Source: an uncultured Senegalimassilia sp.
Lineage (GTDB): Bacteria; Actinomycetota; Coriobacteriia; Coriobacteriales; Eggerthellaceae
Length of the DNA stretch: 5,875 bases
Direction: 5' to 3'
Assembly (NCBI GenBank): GCA_937925385.1
Contig: CALEWN010000017.1
Location: 1 to 5,875, forward strand
This document shows positions 1 through 5,462 of this stretch, piece by piece. Every line of letters begins with the position of its first letter. The first letter of the stretch is position 1. Position numbers and translations under genes: made by a program. A model generated the notes under the pieces. It saw only the letters and a program-made list of their open reading frames with translations. It was not told the origin of the DNA and did no database searches.

Positions 1-461
1 GCGACGCCGACCTGCCCTACCTGATCGCATCGTCGTCGATGCCCCTGGTCAGCCAGATCGTCAAGGTTGACGGCAAAAAGCTGCTCGATGGCGGCACCTG
101 CGACAGCGTGCCGATCGTGCATAGTCTGCTGACGGGGCGCAAAAAGCACATCGTGGTGCTCACCCAAGATGCAACCTACGAGAAGGGACCCAACAAGCTG
201 ATGCCCGTGCTTACCCAGCTGTATGGCGACTTCCCGTACTACCTTGATCGCCTGCGCTACCGCCATATCGAATACAATCGCACGTACCGCCAGGTGGCGC
301 GCATGCACGAGGCGGGCGAGCTGTTCGTCATCCGCCCTGAGCGCCCCGTGGAGGTGCGCAGCATGGAGCACGACCAGAACAAGCTGCTCGACCTGTACGC
401 GCAAGGCTACGCCGAGGCGGCGCGCACCTGGAACGACCTGCAGGAATACCTGGCAAAATAA
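1..461 (+). CDS. Patatin-like phospholipase family protein, C-terminal part (5' end outside window)
   Basis: The reading frame is open from the window edge (first full codon at base 3) to TAA at 459-461, giving 152 visible residues. It carries the second half of a patatin-type acyl hydrolase. The run IASSSMPLVSQIVKVDGKKL is followed by the DGG motif (Asp codon 87-89), which holds the catalytic Asp of the Ser-Asp dyad in this family. The Gly-x-Ser-x-Gly nucleophile elbow and oxyanion loop must lie upstream and cannot be checked. The rest (FVIRPERPVEVRSMEHDQNK, then a short helix ending in EYLAK) resembles the tail of bacterial YjjU-like patatins. Expected role is hydrolysis of acyl esters of membrane or storage lipids; the substrate is unknown. 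No signal peptide can be judged. The antiporter gene starts 36 bases downstream with no visible terminator between, so the two are probably co-transcribed. The family call is strong, the substrate unknown. Confidence 0.87.
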   Translation, partial: DADLPYLIASSSMPLVSQIVKVDGKKLLDGGTCDSVPIVHSLLTGRKKHIVVLTQDATYEKGPNKLMPVLTQLYGDFPYYLDRLRYRHIEYNRTYRQVARMHEAGELFVIRPERPVEVRSMEHDQNKLLDLYAQGYAEAARTWNDLQEYLAK

Positions 462-485
462 CCGCCTGACGCTTCACCACCCTCC

Positions 486-493
486 AAAGGAAG
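486..493 (+). promoter_or_regulatory. Ribosome binding site of the antiporter gene
   Basis: AAAGGAAG ends 4 bases before the ATG at 498 and is the only purine-rich run in the 36-base gap after the patatin gene. It fixes the antiporter start at 498. No promoter-like hexamers are evident in the gap. Confidence 0.6.
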
Positions 494-497
494 CAAC

Positions 498-2144
498 ATG
501 CCGACCGATTTCATATCGCTATTCACCGCGTGCCTGATCGCCGCATGCGCGCCCATCATCGCGCGCATCATCCCGCGCGGGCTGGTCCCGGAAACCGTCA
601 TCCTGCTTTTGGCAGGCGCTCTGCTCGGCCCGCACATGGCGGGCCTGATCGAGCTGACCGACTCCATGAACATGATCTCCGAGCTGGGCCTGGCGTTTCT
701 GTTCCTGCTGGCGGGCTATGAGATCGATCCCAAGAGCCTATCGGGTTCGCAGGGCAAGAAAGGCCTTGCCACCTGGGCCGTTTCCATGGTGCTTGCATGC
801 ACGGCGGTGTACTTCTCCCCCAGCTTCTCGCTCAGCCACTTCGATGGGCTTGCCGTCGCCATCGCGCTGACCACCACGGCGCTGGGAACCCTTATGCCCA
901 TCCTGAAGGAGCGAAAGCTTGAGGGCACGCAGGTGGGCAACAGCATCCTGACGTTCGGCACCTGGGGCGAGCTTTGCCCCGTACTTGCCATGGCATTGCT
1001 GCTTTCCGCCCGCAAAACCTGGCAGACGCTGTTGATCTTAGCGCTGTTCGGCGCGCTGTGCGTGATCATGGCCGTGGTGCCTTCGAAGGCGCGCAAAGCA
1101 GGCCACGGCGTGTACGGCTTTTTGCACCGTAGGCGCAACTCGACATCGCAGACCTTCGTCCGCGTGACGGTGGTGCTGCTCATCGGCCTTGTCACCGTTT
1201 CAGCCGTGTTCGACTTGGATATCGTGCTCGGCGCGTTCGCCGCCGGCTTCGTGCTGTGCTACATCATCCCCGAAGGCGACCACGAGCTGGAGTCGAAGCT
1301 CGACGCCATCGGATACGGGTTCCTCACGCCCGTGTTCTTCGTGGTTTCCGGCGCGAAGATCGACCTGGCGGGCGTTGGCGCACAGCCGGGGCTTTTGATC
1401 ACGTTCATCTGCGCGTTGCTGCTCATCCGCGCCGTGCCCATCGTGGTTGCGCTGTCCCTGGGCCGGGACGGGAAGGCGCTGTCCATGCACAACCGCATCA
1501 CCGTGGCGCTGTACCGCACCACGGCGCTGCCCATCATCGTCGCCGTCACAAGCCTTGCCGTGAAATCTGGCGCCATGGCCCAAGATACCGCCGGCGTTTT
1601 GGTGGCGGCGGGCGCGATCACCGTGTTCCTCATGCCGCTTCTAGCTTCGCTTACCTACCGCGTAGTGGATGCGAAACCGATCGAAGCCGTGCAGGAGATC
1701 GTGGAGAATCCCCAGGATATCCGTTCCATTTTGCACGAGCACTTAGAACTCGAGCGTATGATGGCGCGCCAGGAGATAGCCGCTCGCATGGCCGCGAAGG
1801 CGCGCCGAGACGCGGGCGAAGAGGCAGCTTGGGAAGATGTGGCCTTCGCACTGCAGCGCCAAAGCCAGCGCAAGCGCGCCATGGATGAAATGCTCGATTT
1901 CGCCCGACGCGAATACGCCGCGCACGAGGACGACCTGAAGGAACTCGGCGAGAAAGCGGGCATAACGCGCGAGGCCGCCGCCGAGCGCACCGCGAAAGCC
2001 GCCAAGGCGTTCGCGCAGCACCTTAAGGACGGAAACTGGGAAGAAGAGCGCCGCATCGCCGAGCGCGCCGTGCGCGAGTACCGCCGCCACATGCACGAGC
2101 TGGGCAAGCACCTCGACGAGCACCATCAAGACGACGGAAGGTAG
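498..2144 (+). CDS. CPA2-family cation:proton antiporter with long charged C-terminal tail
   Basis: This 548-residue integral membrane protein probably exchanges Na+ or K+ for H+. Residues about 5-388 form roughly 12-13 hydrophobic segments with CPA2/KefB-type signatures: FLFLLAGYEIDPKSL (67-81), ALTTTALGTLMPILKE (123-138), LGAFAAGFVL (244-253) and LTPVFFVVSGAKIDL (276-290). The ion-site helix, usually with an Asp-Asp, Asn-Asp or Gln-Asp pair, reads FGTWGELCPVLAM, so Glu158 appears to take the conserved acidic position. Residues about 391-548 are hydrophilic, dense in Arg, Glu and Ala, and look like a long helix or coiled coil ending in a His/Asp-rich stretch. No Rossmann nucleotide-binding (TrkA-N/RCK) domain follows, unlike KefB/KefC. 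The start is ATG with AAAGGAAG just upstream. The gene follows the patatin gene closely and faces panF convergently. The family is secure; the ion and any regulatory ligand of the tail are unknown. Confidence 0.9.
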   Translation: MPTDFISLFTACLIAACAPIIARIIPRGLVPETVILLLAGALLGPHMAGLIELTDSMNMISELGLAFLFLLAGYEIDPKSLSGSQGKKGLATWAVSMVLACTAVYFSPSFSLSHFDGLAVAIALTTTALGTLMPILKERKLEGTQVGNSILTFGTWGELCPVLAMALLLSARKTWQTLLILALFGALCVIMAVVPSKARKAGHGVYGFLHRRRNSTSQTFVRVTVVLLIGLVTVSAVFDLDIVLGAFAAGFVLCYIIPEGDHELESKLDAIGYGFLTPVFFVVSGAKIDLAGVGAQPGLLITFICALLLIRAVPIVVALSLGRDGKALSMHNRITVALYRTTALPIIVAVTSLAVKSGAMAQDTAGVLVAAGAITVFLMPLLASLTYRVVDAKPIEAVQEIVENPQDIRSILHEHLELERMMARQEIAARMAAKARRDAGEEAAWEDVAFALQRQSQRKRAMDEMLDFARREYAAHEDDLKELGEKAGITREAAAERTAKAAKAFAQHLKDGNWEEERRIAERAVREYRRHMHELGKHLDEHHQDDGR

Positions 2145-2251
2145 GCAGGTGCCGCAAAGCGATGCTCCAACGCAAGCGCTCAGGCCCCGCAGCGAGGGCT
2201 GCCTGCCGGCGCAGCACAACCGCCGAAAACGCGTCGTCCACGCTCTCGCAC

Positions 2252-2282
2252 GCCGGTTCGGTTGCAAGCCGACCAAACCGGC
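2252..2282. repeat. Imperfect inverted repeat (hairpin) downstream of the antiporter gene
   Basis: GCCGGTT (2252-2258) pairs perfectly with AACCGGC (2276-2282). After one mismatch, a further 5 pairs including a T-G wobble close on a 5-base loop. It lies about 107 bases past the antiporter stop and 15 bases before the stronger repeat at 2298. No T-run follows, so it may be an accessory 3'-end structure rather than a terminator in itself. Confidence 0.4.
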
Positions 2283-2297
2283 CTCAACCTACCAGCA

Positions 2298-2350
2298 GAA
2301 CGCCTCCTGCTTCCCTAGCGACCTTGATGCCGGGGAAGCAGGAGGCGTTC
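2298..2350. terminator. Perfect 18-bp inverted repeat between convergent genes, probable bidirectional terminator
   Basis: The arm GAACGCCTCCTGCTTCCC (2298-2315) is matched exactly by its reverse complement at 2333-2350, with a 17-base loop. The repeat sits between the antiporter stop (2144, plus strand) and the panF stop (2391, minus strand), where one stem-loop could end transcription from both sides. Neither side carries a clear T-run, so it is not a textbook intrinsic terminator; U-poor stem-loops are common 3' ends in high-GC Actinomycetota. A 6-bp hairpin (CAGCGC 2358-2363 with GCGCTG 2369-2374, 5-base loop) lies between it and the panF stop. The rest of the gap, 2145-2390, contains nothing else I can assign. 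Confidence 0.65.
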
Positions 2351-2390
2351 GTGGTTCCAGCGCTCTACGCGCTGCTATACGTTCCTCAAA

Positions 2391-3878
2391 CTAGTCCGGG
2401 AAGAACACCTGGTCGATGCGCTGCCGTTCGGCCTGCGGGCGCTTCTCGATAAGGCTGCCCACCACCATGAGCACGCCCGCCACGACGATGCCGATGACGA
2501 TCTGGTGCAGGCCCATCACCTTGAACCCCGCCGCCATGCAAGCGCAGTACGCCACCGTGCCGCCGACCATGGACAGCAAGGCGCCAAGCTTGCCGGCGCG
2601 CTTCCAGAACAGGCCGCACACCATCACCCAGAAAAACGCCGTCTCCAAGCCGCCGAAGGCGAACATGTTGATCTTCCAGATGACATCGGGCGGCACCACT
2701 GCCAGGGCGAACACAATGGCACCCACGCACAGCGTGACCGCCTGCGAGCCGCGGGAGATGCCGCGCTCGGAAGGCTGCGTGCCACGAGCCTCGCAGCTAT
2801 GCAGGTACACGTCCTTGATAATGGCCGAAGACGAAGCGATCAACAGCGACGACACCGTTGAAATGGACGCCGCGATAGGCCCGATGATGGCCACGCCCGC
2901 CGCCCAGGACGGCAGCGTCTGCGCGATGGCGCGCGGGATGATGTTGTCCACGCTTGAGCCGTAATCGGCAAGGCTGCCCGTCAACACGCCGGCTGAAAGC
3001 ACGCCGAGCGCCGTGACGCCGATCATCATAAGGCCGATGATCACGGTGCCGGTGATCATGGCGCCGTGCAGGGCCTTCGTGTCCTTGAAGCCCATGCAAC
3101 GCACCATGGATTGCGGGAGCACGAACGTGAACACGCCCACGAGCAGCCACTGCGTGAAGTACAGCGTGGCCGGCATACCGCCGCCGCTGAAGGGCTCGAG
3201 CATGGCAGGGTGGTTCGCCTTGATGGTTTCCATGATGTTGCCATACCCGCCGCCAGCGGTCAGGATGCCGGCGGCCAGCACGCCGATGCCCACGAGCATG
3301 ATGATGCCGCACAGCGCATCGGTGAACGCCACACCGCGAAAACCGCCGATGGTGGTGAACAGGATGACCGCTGCGCCGAACAGCACGAGGCCGACCATGT
3401 ACGAATAGCCGGTGACCGCCTCGAAAAGCTTCGCACCGCCCACGAACTGGGCGACCATGGTGGCAGCGAAGAACAGCACCACGATGACCGCGCTGATATT
3501 GGCAAGGGCGTTGGAGTTGTAACGGGCGCGCACGACGTCGATGACGGTGACCGCGTCAAGCTTGCGCGCCACAAGCGCAAGCTTCTTGCCCATGATGCCG
3601 TAGAGCAGCACGAGCGCCGTGACCTGCACGACGGCCATGTACACCCAACCCCAGCCGATCAGCCACGCCTGCCCGGGGCCGCCGACGAAGCTGCTGACCG
3701 AGCCGTACGTGGCGATGGTGGTCATAGCAAGCACGAAGCCGCCGAGCGTGCGGTTGCCGATGAAGTATTCCTTGACGAAGCCCCCTTCGCCGGCGCTGCG
3801 ACGCCGCGCAACGAAGCTGATGCCGAGCGCTACTGCCAGGAACAGGACAAGCGGGATAAGCGCTACAAGGTTTTCCAT
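2391..3878 (-). CDS. panF: Sodium/pantothenate symporter
   Basis: A 495-residue member of the sodium:solute symporter (SSF) family, close to E. coli PanF in length (about 480) and in many motifs. It should import pantothenate with Na+ across the cytoplasmic membrane for coenzyme A synthesis. Visible PanF-like features are EYFIGNRTLGGFVLAMT (37-53), ATYGSVSSFVGGPG (56-69, first core helix with part of the Na+ site), GGFRGVAFTD (178-187), QSMVRCMGFKDTKALH (256-271), and IAASISTVSSLLIASSSA (335-352) running into IIKDVY. Ala337, Ser340 and Thr341 match the second half of the SSF Na2 site. LNMFAFGGLE-like NMFAFGGLE (404-412) is also shared. About 13 membrane segments are expected. ATG 3878 lies 3 bases after the yhdT stop and its weak ribosome site (GGTGAG) lies inside the end of yhdT, which suggests translational coupling. 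Another SSF substrate is possible, but the yhdT neighbour favours pantothenate. Confidence 0.92.
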   Translation of the reverse strand: MENLVALIPLVLFLAVALGISFVARRRSAGEGGFVKEYFIGNRTLGGFVLAMTTIATYGSVSSFVGGPGQAWLIGWGWVYMAVVQVTALVLLYGIMGKKLALVARKLDAVTVIDVVRARYNSNALANISAVIVVLFFAATMVAQFVGGAKLFEAVTGYSYMVGLVLFGAAVILFTTIGGFRGVAFTDALCGIIMLVGIGVLAAGILTAGGGYGNIMETIKANHPAMLEPFSGGGMPATLYFTQWLLVGVFTFVLPQSMVRCMGFKDTKALHGAMITGTVIIGLMMIGVTALGVLSAGVLTGSLADYGSSVDNIIPRAIAQTLPSWAAGVAIIGPIAASISTVSSLLIASSSAIIKDVYLHSCEARGTQPSERGISRGSQAVTLCVGAIVFALAVVPPDVIWKINMFAFGGLETAFFWVMVCGLFWKRAGKLGALLSMVGGTVAYCACMAAGFKVMGLHQIVIGIVVAGVLMVVGSLIEKRPQAERQRIDQVFFPD

Positions 3879-3881
3879 GCG

Positions 3882-4190
3882 CTACTCACCGTCCTTGGAC
3901 GCATCGGCCTTGCCAGCGGAGCCGCTGCCCGCCACCTCGTCAAGATCGAAGTCGGCGAACACGCGGCGACTGAGCACCACGGCAGCCACGATGGCGGCGA
4001 TCCACGGCGCAACGCAGCCGCCGATGACCCATAACGGCGTGTGGAACACCCAGATGTCGGTTCCTGCCAAGCCGAAACCGCCCACAAGCCACACGACGAT
4101 GATGCACGCAAGAGCCACCACCGTAGCGCGCGCTTCCTTGTTCGCCTGCCGCATAGCCTGGGCATACGTGCGGATATCGCTTTGGGACAC
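3882..4190 (-). CDS. yhdT: YhdT family small membrane protein (DUF997)
   Basis: A 102-residue protein with a short hydrophilic N-terminus containing NKEAR (17-21), two membrane helices (about 23-42 and 52-74), and an acidic, Gly/Ser/Ala-rich cytoplasmic tail. The order 'KEAR, helix, aromatic/Gly linker, helix, charged D-x-D tail' matches E. coli YhdT (about 80 residues), also encoded directly ahead of panF. Its biochemical role is not established; conserved linkage suggests an accessory or small partner of the symporter. The start is GTG at 4190, chosen because a strong purine-rich ribosome site precedes it. An in-frame ATG at 4154 (residue 13) would give a length closer to E. coli YhdT but has no good ribosome site. 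The stop is 3 bases from the panF start. The final 20 or so residues extend past the E. coli end and are low in complexity. Confidence 0.85.
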   Translation of the reverse strand: MSQSDIRTYAQAMRQANKEARATVVALACIIVVWLVGGFGLAGTDIWVFHTPLWVIGGCVAPWIAAIVAAVVLSRRVFADFDLDEVAGSGSAGKADASKDGE

Positions 4191-4192
4191 TG

Positions 4193-4204
4193 CCCTCCCC
4201 TTCC
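4193..4204 (-). promoter_or_regulatory. Ribosome binding site of yhdT, overlapping an inverted repeat
   Basis: Read on the minus strand the bases are GGAAGGGGAGGG, followed by CA and the GTG start at 4190. GGAAGG at 4204-4199 is 8 bases from the start, a normal distance; GGAGG at 4198-4194 is only 3 bases away. The outer site overlaps the first bases of the dyad at 4203-4223, so folding of that dyad in mRNA could hide part of it. Confidence 0.55.
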
Positions 4205-4223
4205 CGTAAGATTGCTTTACGGG
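4203..4223. promoter_or_regulatory. Perfect 7-7-7 dyad (CCCGTAA-N7-TTACGGG) upstream of yhdT-panF, candidate operator or leader hairpin
   Basis: CCCGTAA (4203-4209) and TTACGGG (4217-4223) are exact reverse complements separated by 7 bases. As RNA, G-U pairs could extend the stem to about 10 pairs around a 5-base loop. The dyad begins 13 bases before the yhdT start codon and touches its ribosome site. A possible -10 element, TAGCAT on the minus strand (4232-4227), lies just upstream, which would place transcription start close to the dyad; no good -35 box accompanies it. Position and symmetry fit a repressor operator or a translation-controlling hairpin. No T-run follows on either strand, so terminator function is less likely. 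The binding factor is unknown. Confidence 0.4.
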
Positions 4224-4313
4224 GAAATGCTACCACTCCGACCTCGCTGCTTCGTTTTGGAAGCCGATTCCAATCCGCGAATGCACGAACCCGGAAGATG
4301 GCGGGTTAGGTGA

Positions 4314-4339
4314 CCGCCCGCTAAATCACCGGCGGGCGG
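4314..4339 (-). terminator. Hairpin overlapping the stop codon of the TrmB-like gene
   Basis: CCGCCCGC (4314-4321) pairs perfectly with GCGGGCGG (4332-4339) around a 10-base loop that contains most of the stop codon region (TAG at 4323-4321 on the minus strand). It spans the last codons of the gene and the first bases after it. A GC-rich stem at a 3' end suggests a terminator, but no T-run follows (the next minus-strand bases are TCACCTAACC), so termination is only inferred. Confidence 0.35.
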
Positions 4340-5343
4340 AACTCCTGTTTGCCGCGGGCGCGCTCGCGGGCGTTGCGGTTGCGCAGGTTCTCCACGCAGC
4401 CCTGCATGCCGTGCGGGACGTAATCGAGCTGATCGAGGTTGTCGGGCAGATAGCTGACAAGCGACAACGGCGCCGTCTGCTCCACGCGCTCAGGCGCAGG
4501 ACCAGGACATGCCGCGATGCCGAACGCGCAGGCCCCTTGCTCGGTGAGCTTGCGCTCGTAGGCGCTCCACGGCTCGTCGGGAAACTCGGCGCGGACGTCT
4601 TCGCTTCGCCAGGTGACCTCGTACCCCGCCAACTCGAGCTGCGTGAGGGTGAAATCGCGAAGCGGCTGGCTATCGGTGCGCAAACGGATGCCCGCACCTT
4701 GCCCGAGCAGCGGACGGTACGTCATCAGCCGATCAAGATACGTCAACCGCAGATGCGCCTTCTTCTTTTTCGGGAACGGCGTGGGGAAGTTCATGAGCAG
4801 AGCCGATAGCTCGCCCGGGGCGAACACGGCCGACAGGTCGATCTCGGCAGGAGCGCCCGAACGGGCCCCTTTGCCGGCAGATGCGCGGGAAGCATGCGCC
4901 AGCTCGGGACATTTGGCGGGCGCTGACGAACCTCTCGACAAGTCGCCGCAGGCAATGCCGTCGGCAACGGCGCTGGCAGCAGGAGCCCCCGCTTCGGCCT
5001 CATCGTTGAACGCAGGCATGCCGTCCATCAGGAACACCGCGTTGTCCACGCCTTCCGCAGCTGCCGTCTCAGCAGCGCGAAGCGTGCACAACGCATCCAC
5101 GTCGAAGCCAACGAACAGCACGTCGGGGCGCATCTTCGCGCACGCGACGGTGTACTCGCCCTTGCCGCAGCCCAGATCCAGCACAACATGCGAAAAAGCC
5201 TGGTCGCGCACCACACCGCCAGGAGCCCACGCAGCCCAGCGTCCGGCCCATGCGGCGCCGTTGCAGCAGATCCAAGCGCTGCATTCCCGAAAACGCTTCG
5301 AGAACGAGAACCCTTTGTGCAATCTGGAAGCAGCAGAGCGCAT
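4321..5343 (-). CDS. trmB: TrmB-like tRNA (guanine-N7)-methyltransferase, divergent
   Basis: A 340-residue SAM-dependent methyltransferase most like TrmB, which makes m7G46 in the tRNA variable loop. SAM-binding motif I is VLDLGCGKGEY (54-64), followed by VGFDVD (78-83) and NAVFLMDGM (101-109). The TrmB signature region reads NFPTPFPKKKKAHLRLTY (185-202), then RTDSQP (222-227) and WSAYERKLTEQG (259-270), matching B. subtilis-type TrmB order. Departures: the usual D-P-W-x-K-x-R-H is T-P-F-P-K-K-K-K; an Ala/Gly/Ser-rich insert fills about 113-170; and about 60 residues extend past the usual end. Common TrmB lengths are about 210-240. ATG 5343 is chosen because GGGGGAAGG precedes it; a longer frame from TTG 5406 would begin inside a terminator-like hairpin. 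It lies downstream of thrS in the same direction, so a tRNA-related role is plausible. Exact activity is uncertain. Confidence 0.78.
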   Translation of the reverse strand: MRSAASRLHKGFSFSKRFRECSAWICCNGAAWAGRWAAWAPGGVVRDQAFSHVVLDLGCGKGEYTVACAKMRPDVLFVGFDVDALCTLRAAETAAAEGVDNAVFLMDGMPAFNDEAEAGAPAASAVADGIACGDLSRGSSAPAKCPELAHASRASAGKGARSGAPAEIDLSAVFAPGELSALLMNFPTPFPKKKKAHLRLTYLDRLMTYRPLLGQGAGIRLRTDSQPLRDFTLTQLELAGYEVTWRSEDVRAEFPDEPWSAYERKLTEQGACAFGIAACPGPAPERVEQTAPLSLVSYLPDNLDQLDYVPHGMQGCVENLRNRNARERARGKQEFRPPVI

Positions 5344-5344
5344 A

Positions 5345-5353
5345 CCTTCCCCC
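5345..5353 (-). promoter_or_regulatory. Ribosome binding site that sets the TrmB-like start
   Basis: GGGGGAAGG on the minus strand ends one base before ATG 5343, with its GGGGGA part 4 bases away. It is the only strong purine run near any candidate start of this frame and is the reason for preferring 5343 over TTG 5406. A weak possible promoter lies upstream (TTGCTT, 16-base gap, TATATG at 5384-5379), but the -35 match is poor and part of it overlaps the hairpin at 5391-5420. Confidence 0.5.
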
Positions 5354-5390
5354 TTCGTTGGCGGGACGCGTTCCGCCCCATATACCCGAA

Positions 5391-5420
5391 CAGCCCCGCA
5401 AAGCAAACCTTGCGGGGCTG
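5391..5420 (-). terminator. Hairpin after thrS, probable terminator
   Basis: CAGCCCCGCAA (5391-5401) and TTGCGGGGCTG (5410-5420) form a perfect 11-bp GC-rich stem with an 8-base loop. The hairpin begins 42 bases past the thrS stop on the minus strand and 47 bases before the TrmB-like start. Only TTCGGG follows on the minus strand, so the U-run is short. It is best read as a terminator or attenuating structure separating thrS from the TrmB-like gene. Confidence 0.6.
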
Positions 5421-5462
5421 CAATCTAACATGCTAGGCAGACTACGCCGCCACTATGCCGCG

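Noticed and set aside
2189..2202. Small hairpin GCAGC-GAGG-GCTGC after the antiporter stop
   Set aside because: A 5-bp stem is too short to call in GC-rich DNA, and nothing nearby supports a function.
2145..2390. Possible tRNA or small RNA gene in the convergent gap
   Set aside because: No cloverleaf, CCA end or T-arm consensus can be built, and the visible stems are better explained as 3'-end structures.
2149..2394. Open frames of 81-96 codons on the plus strand in the gap between convergent genes
   Set aside because: They run through the inverted repeats, have no good ribosome site, show low-complexity Arg/Ser/Pro composition and match no family I recognise.
3066..4034. Long plus-strand open frame (322 codons) opposite panF and yhdT
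   Set aside because: It is antisense to two well-recognised genes, is rich in His, Asp, Ala and Arg as expected for a high-GC shadow frame, and has no recognisable domain.
5360..5377. Short inverted repeat GGCGG...CCGCC in the leader of the TrmB-like gene
   Set aside because: Only 5 perfect pairs, or 7 with a wobble on the plus strand; on the strand that is transcribed it is interrupted. Expected by chance in this base composition.
4613..5428. Plus-strand open frame (271 codons) opposite the TrmB-like gene
   Set aside because: It is a shadow of the GC-rich gene; it carries no motif and covers the hairpin at 5391-5420.
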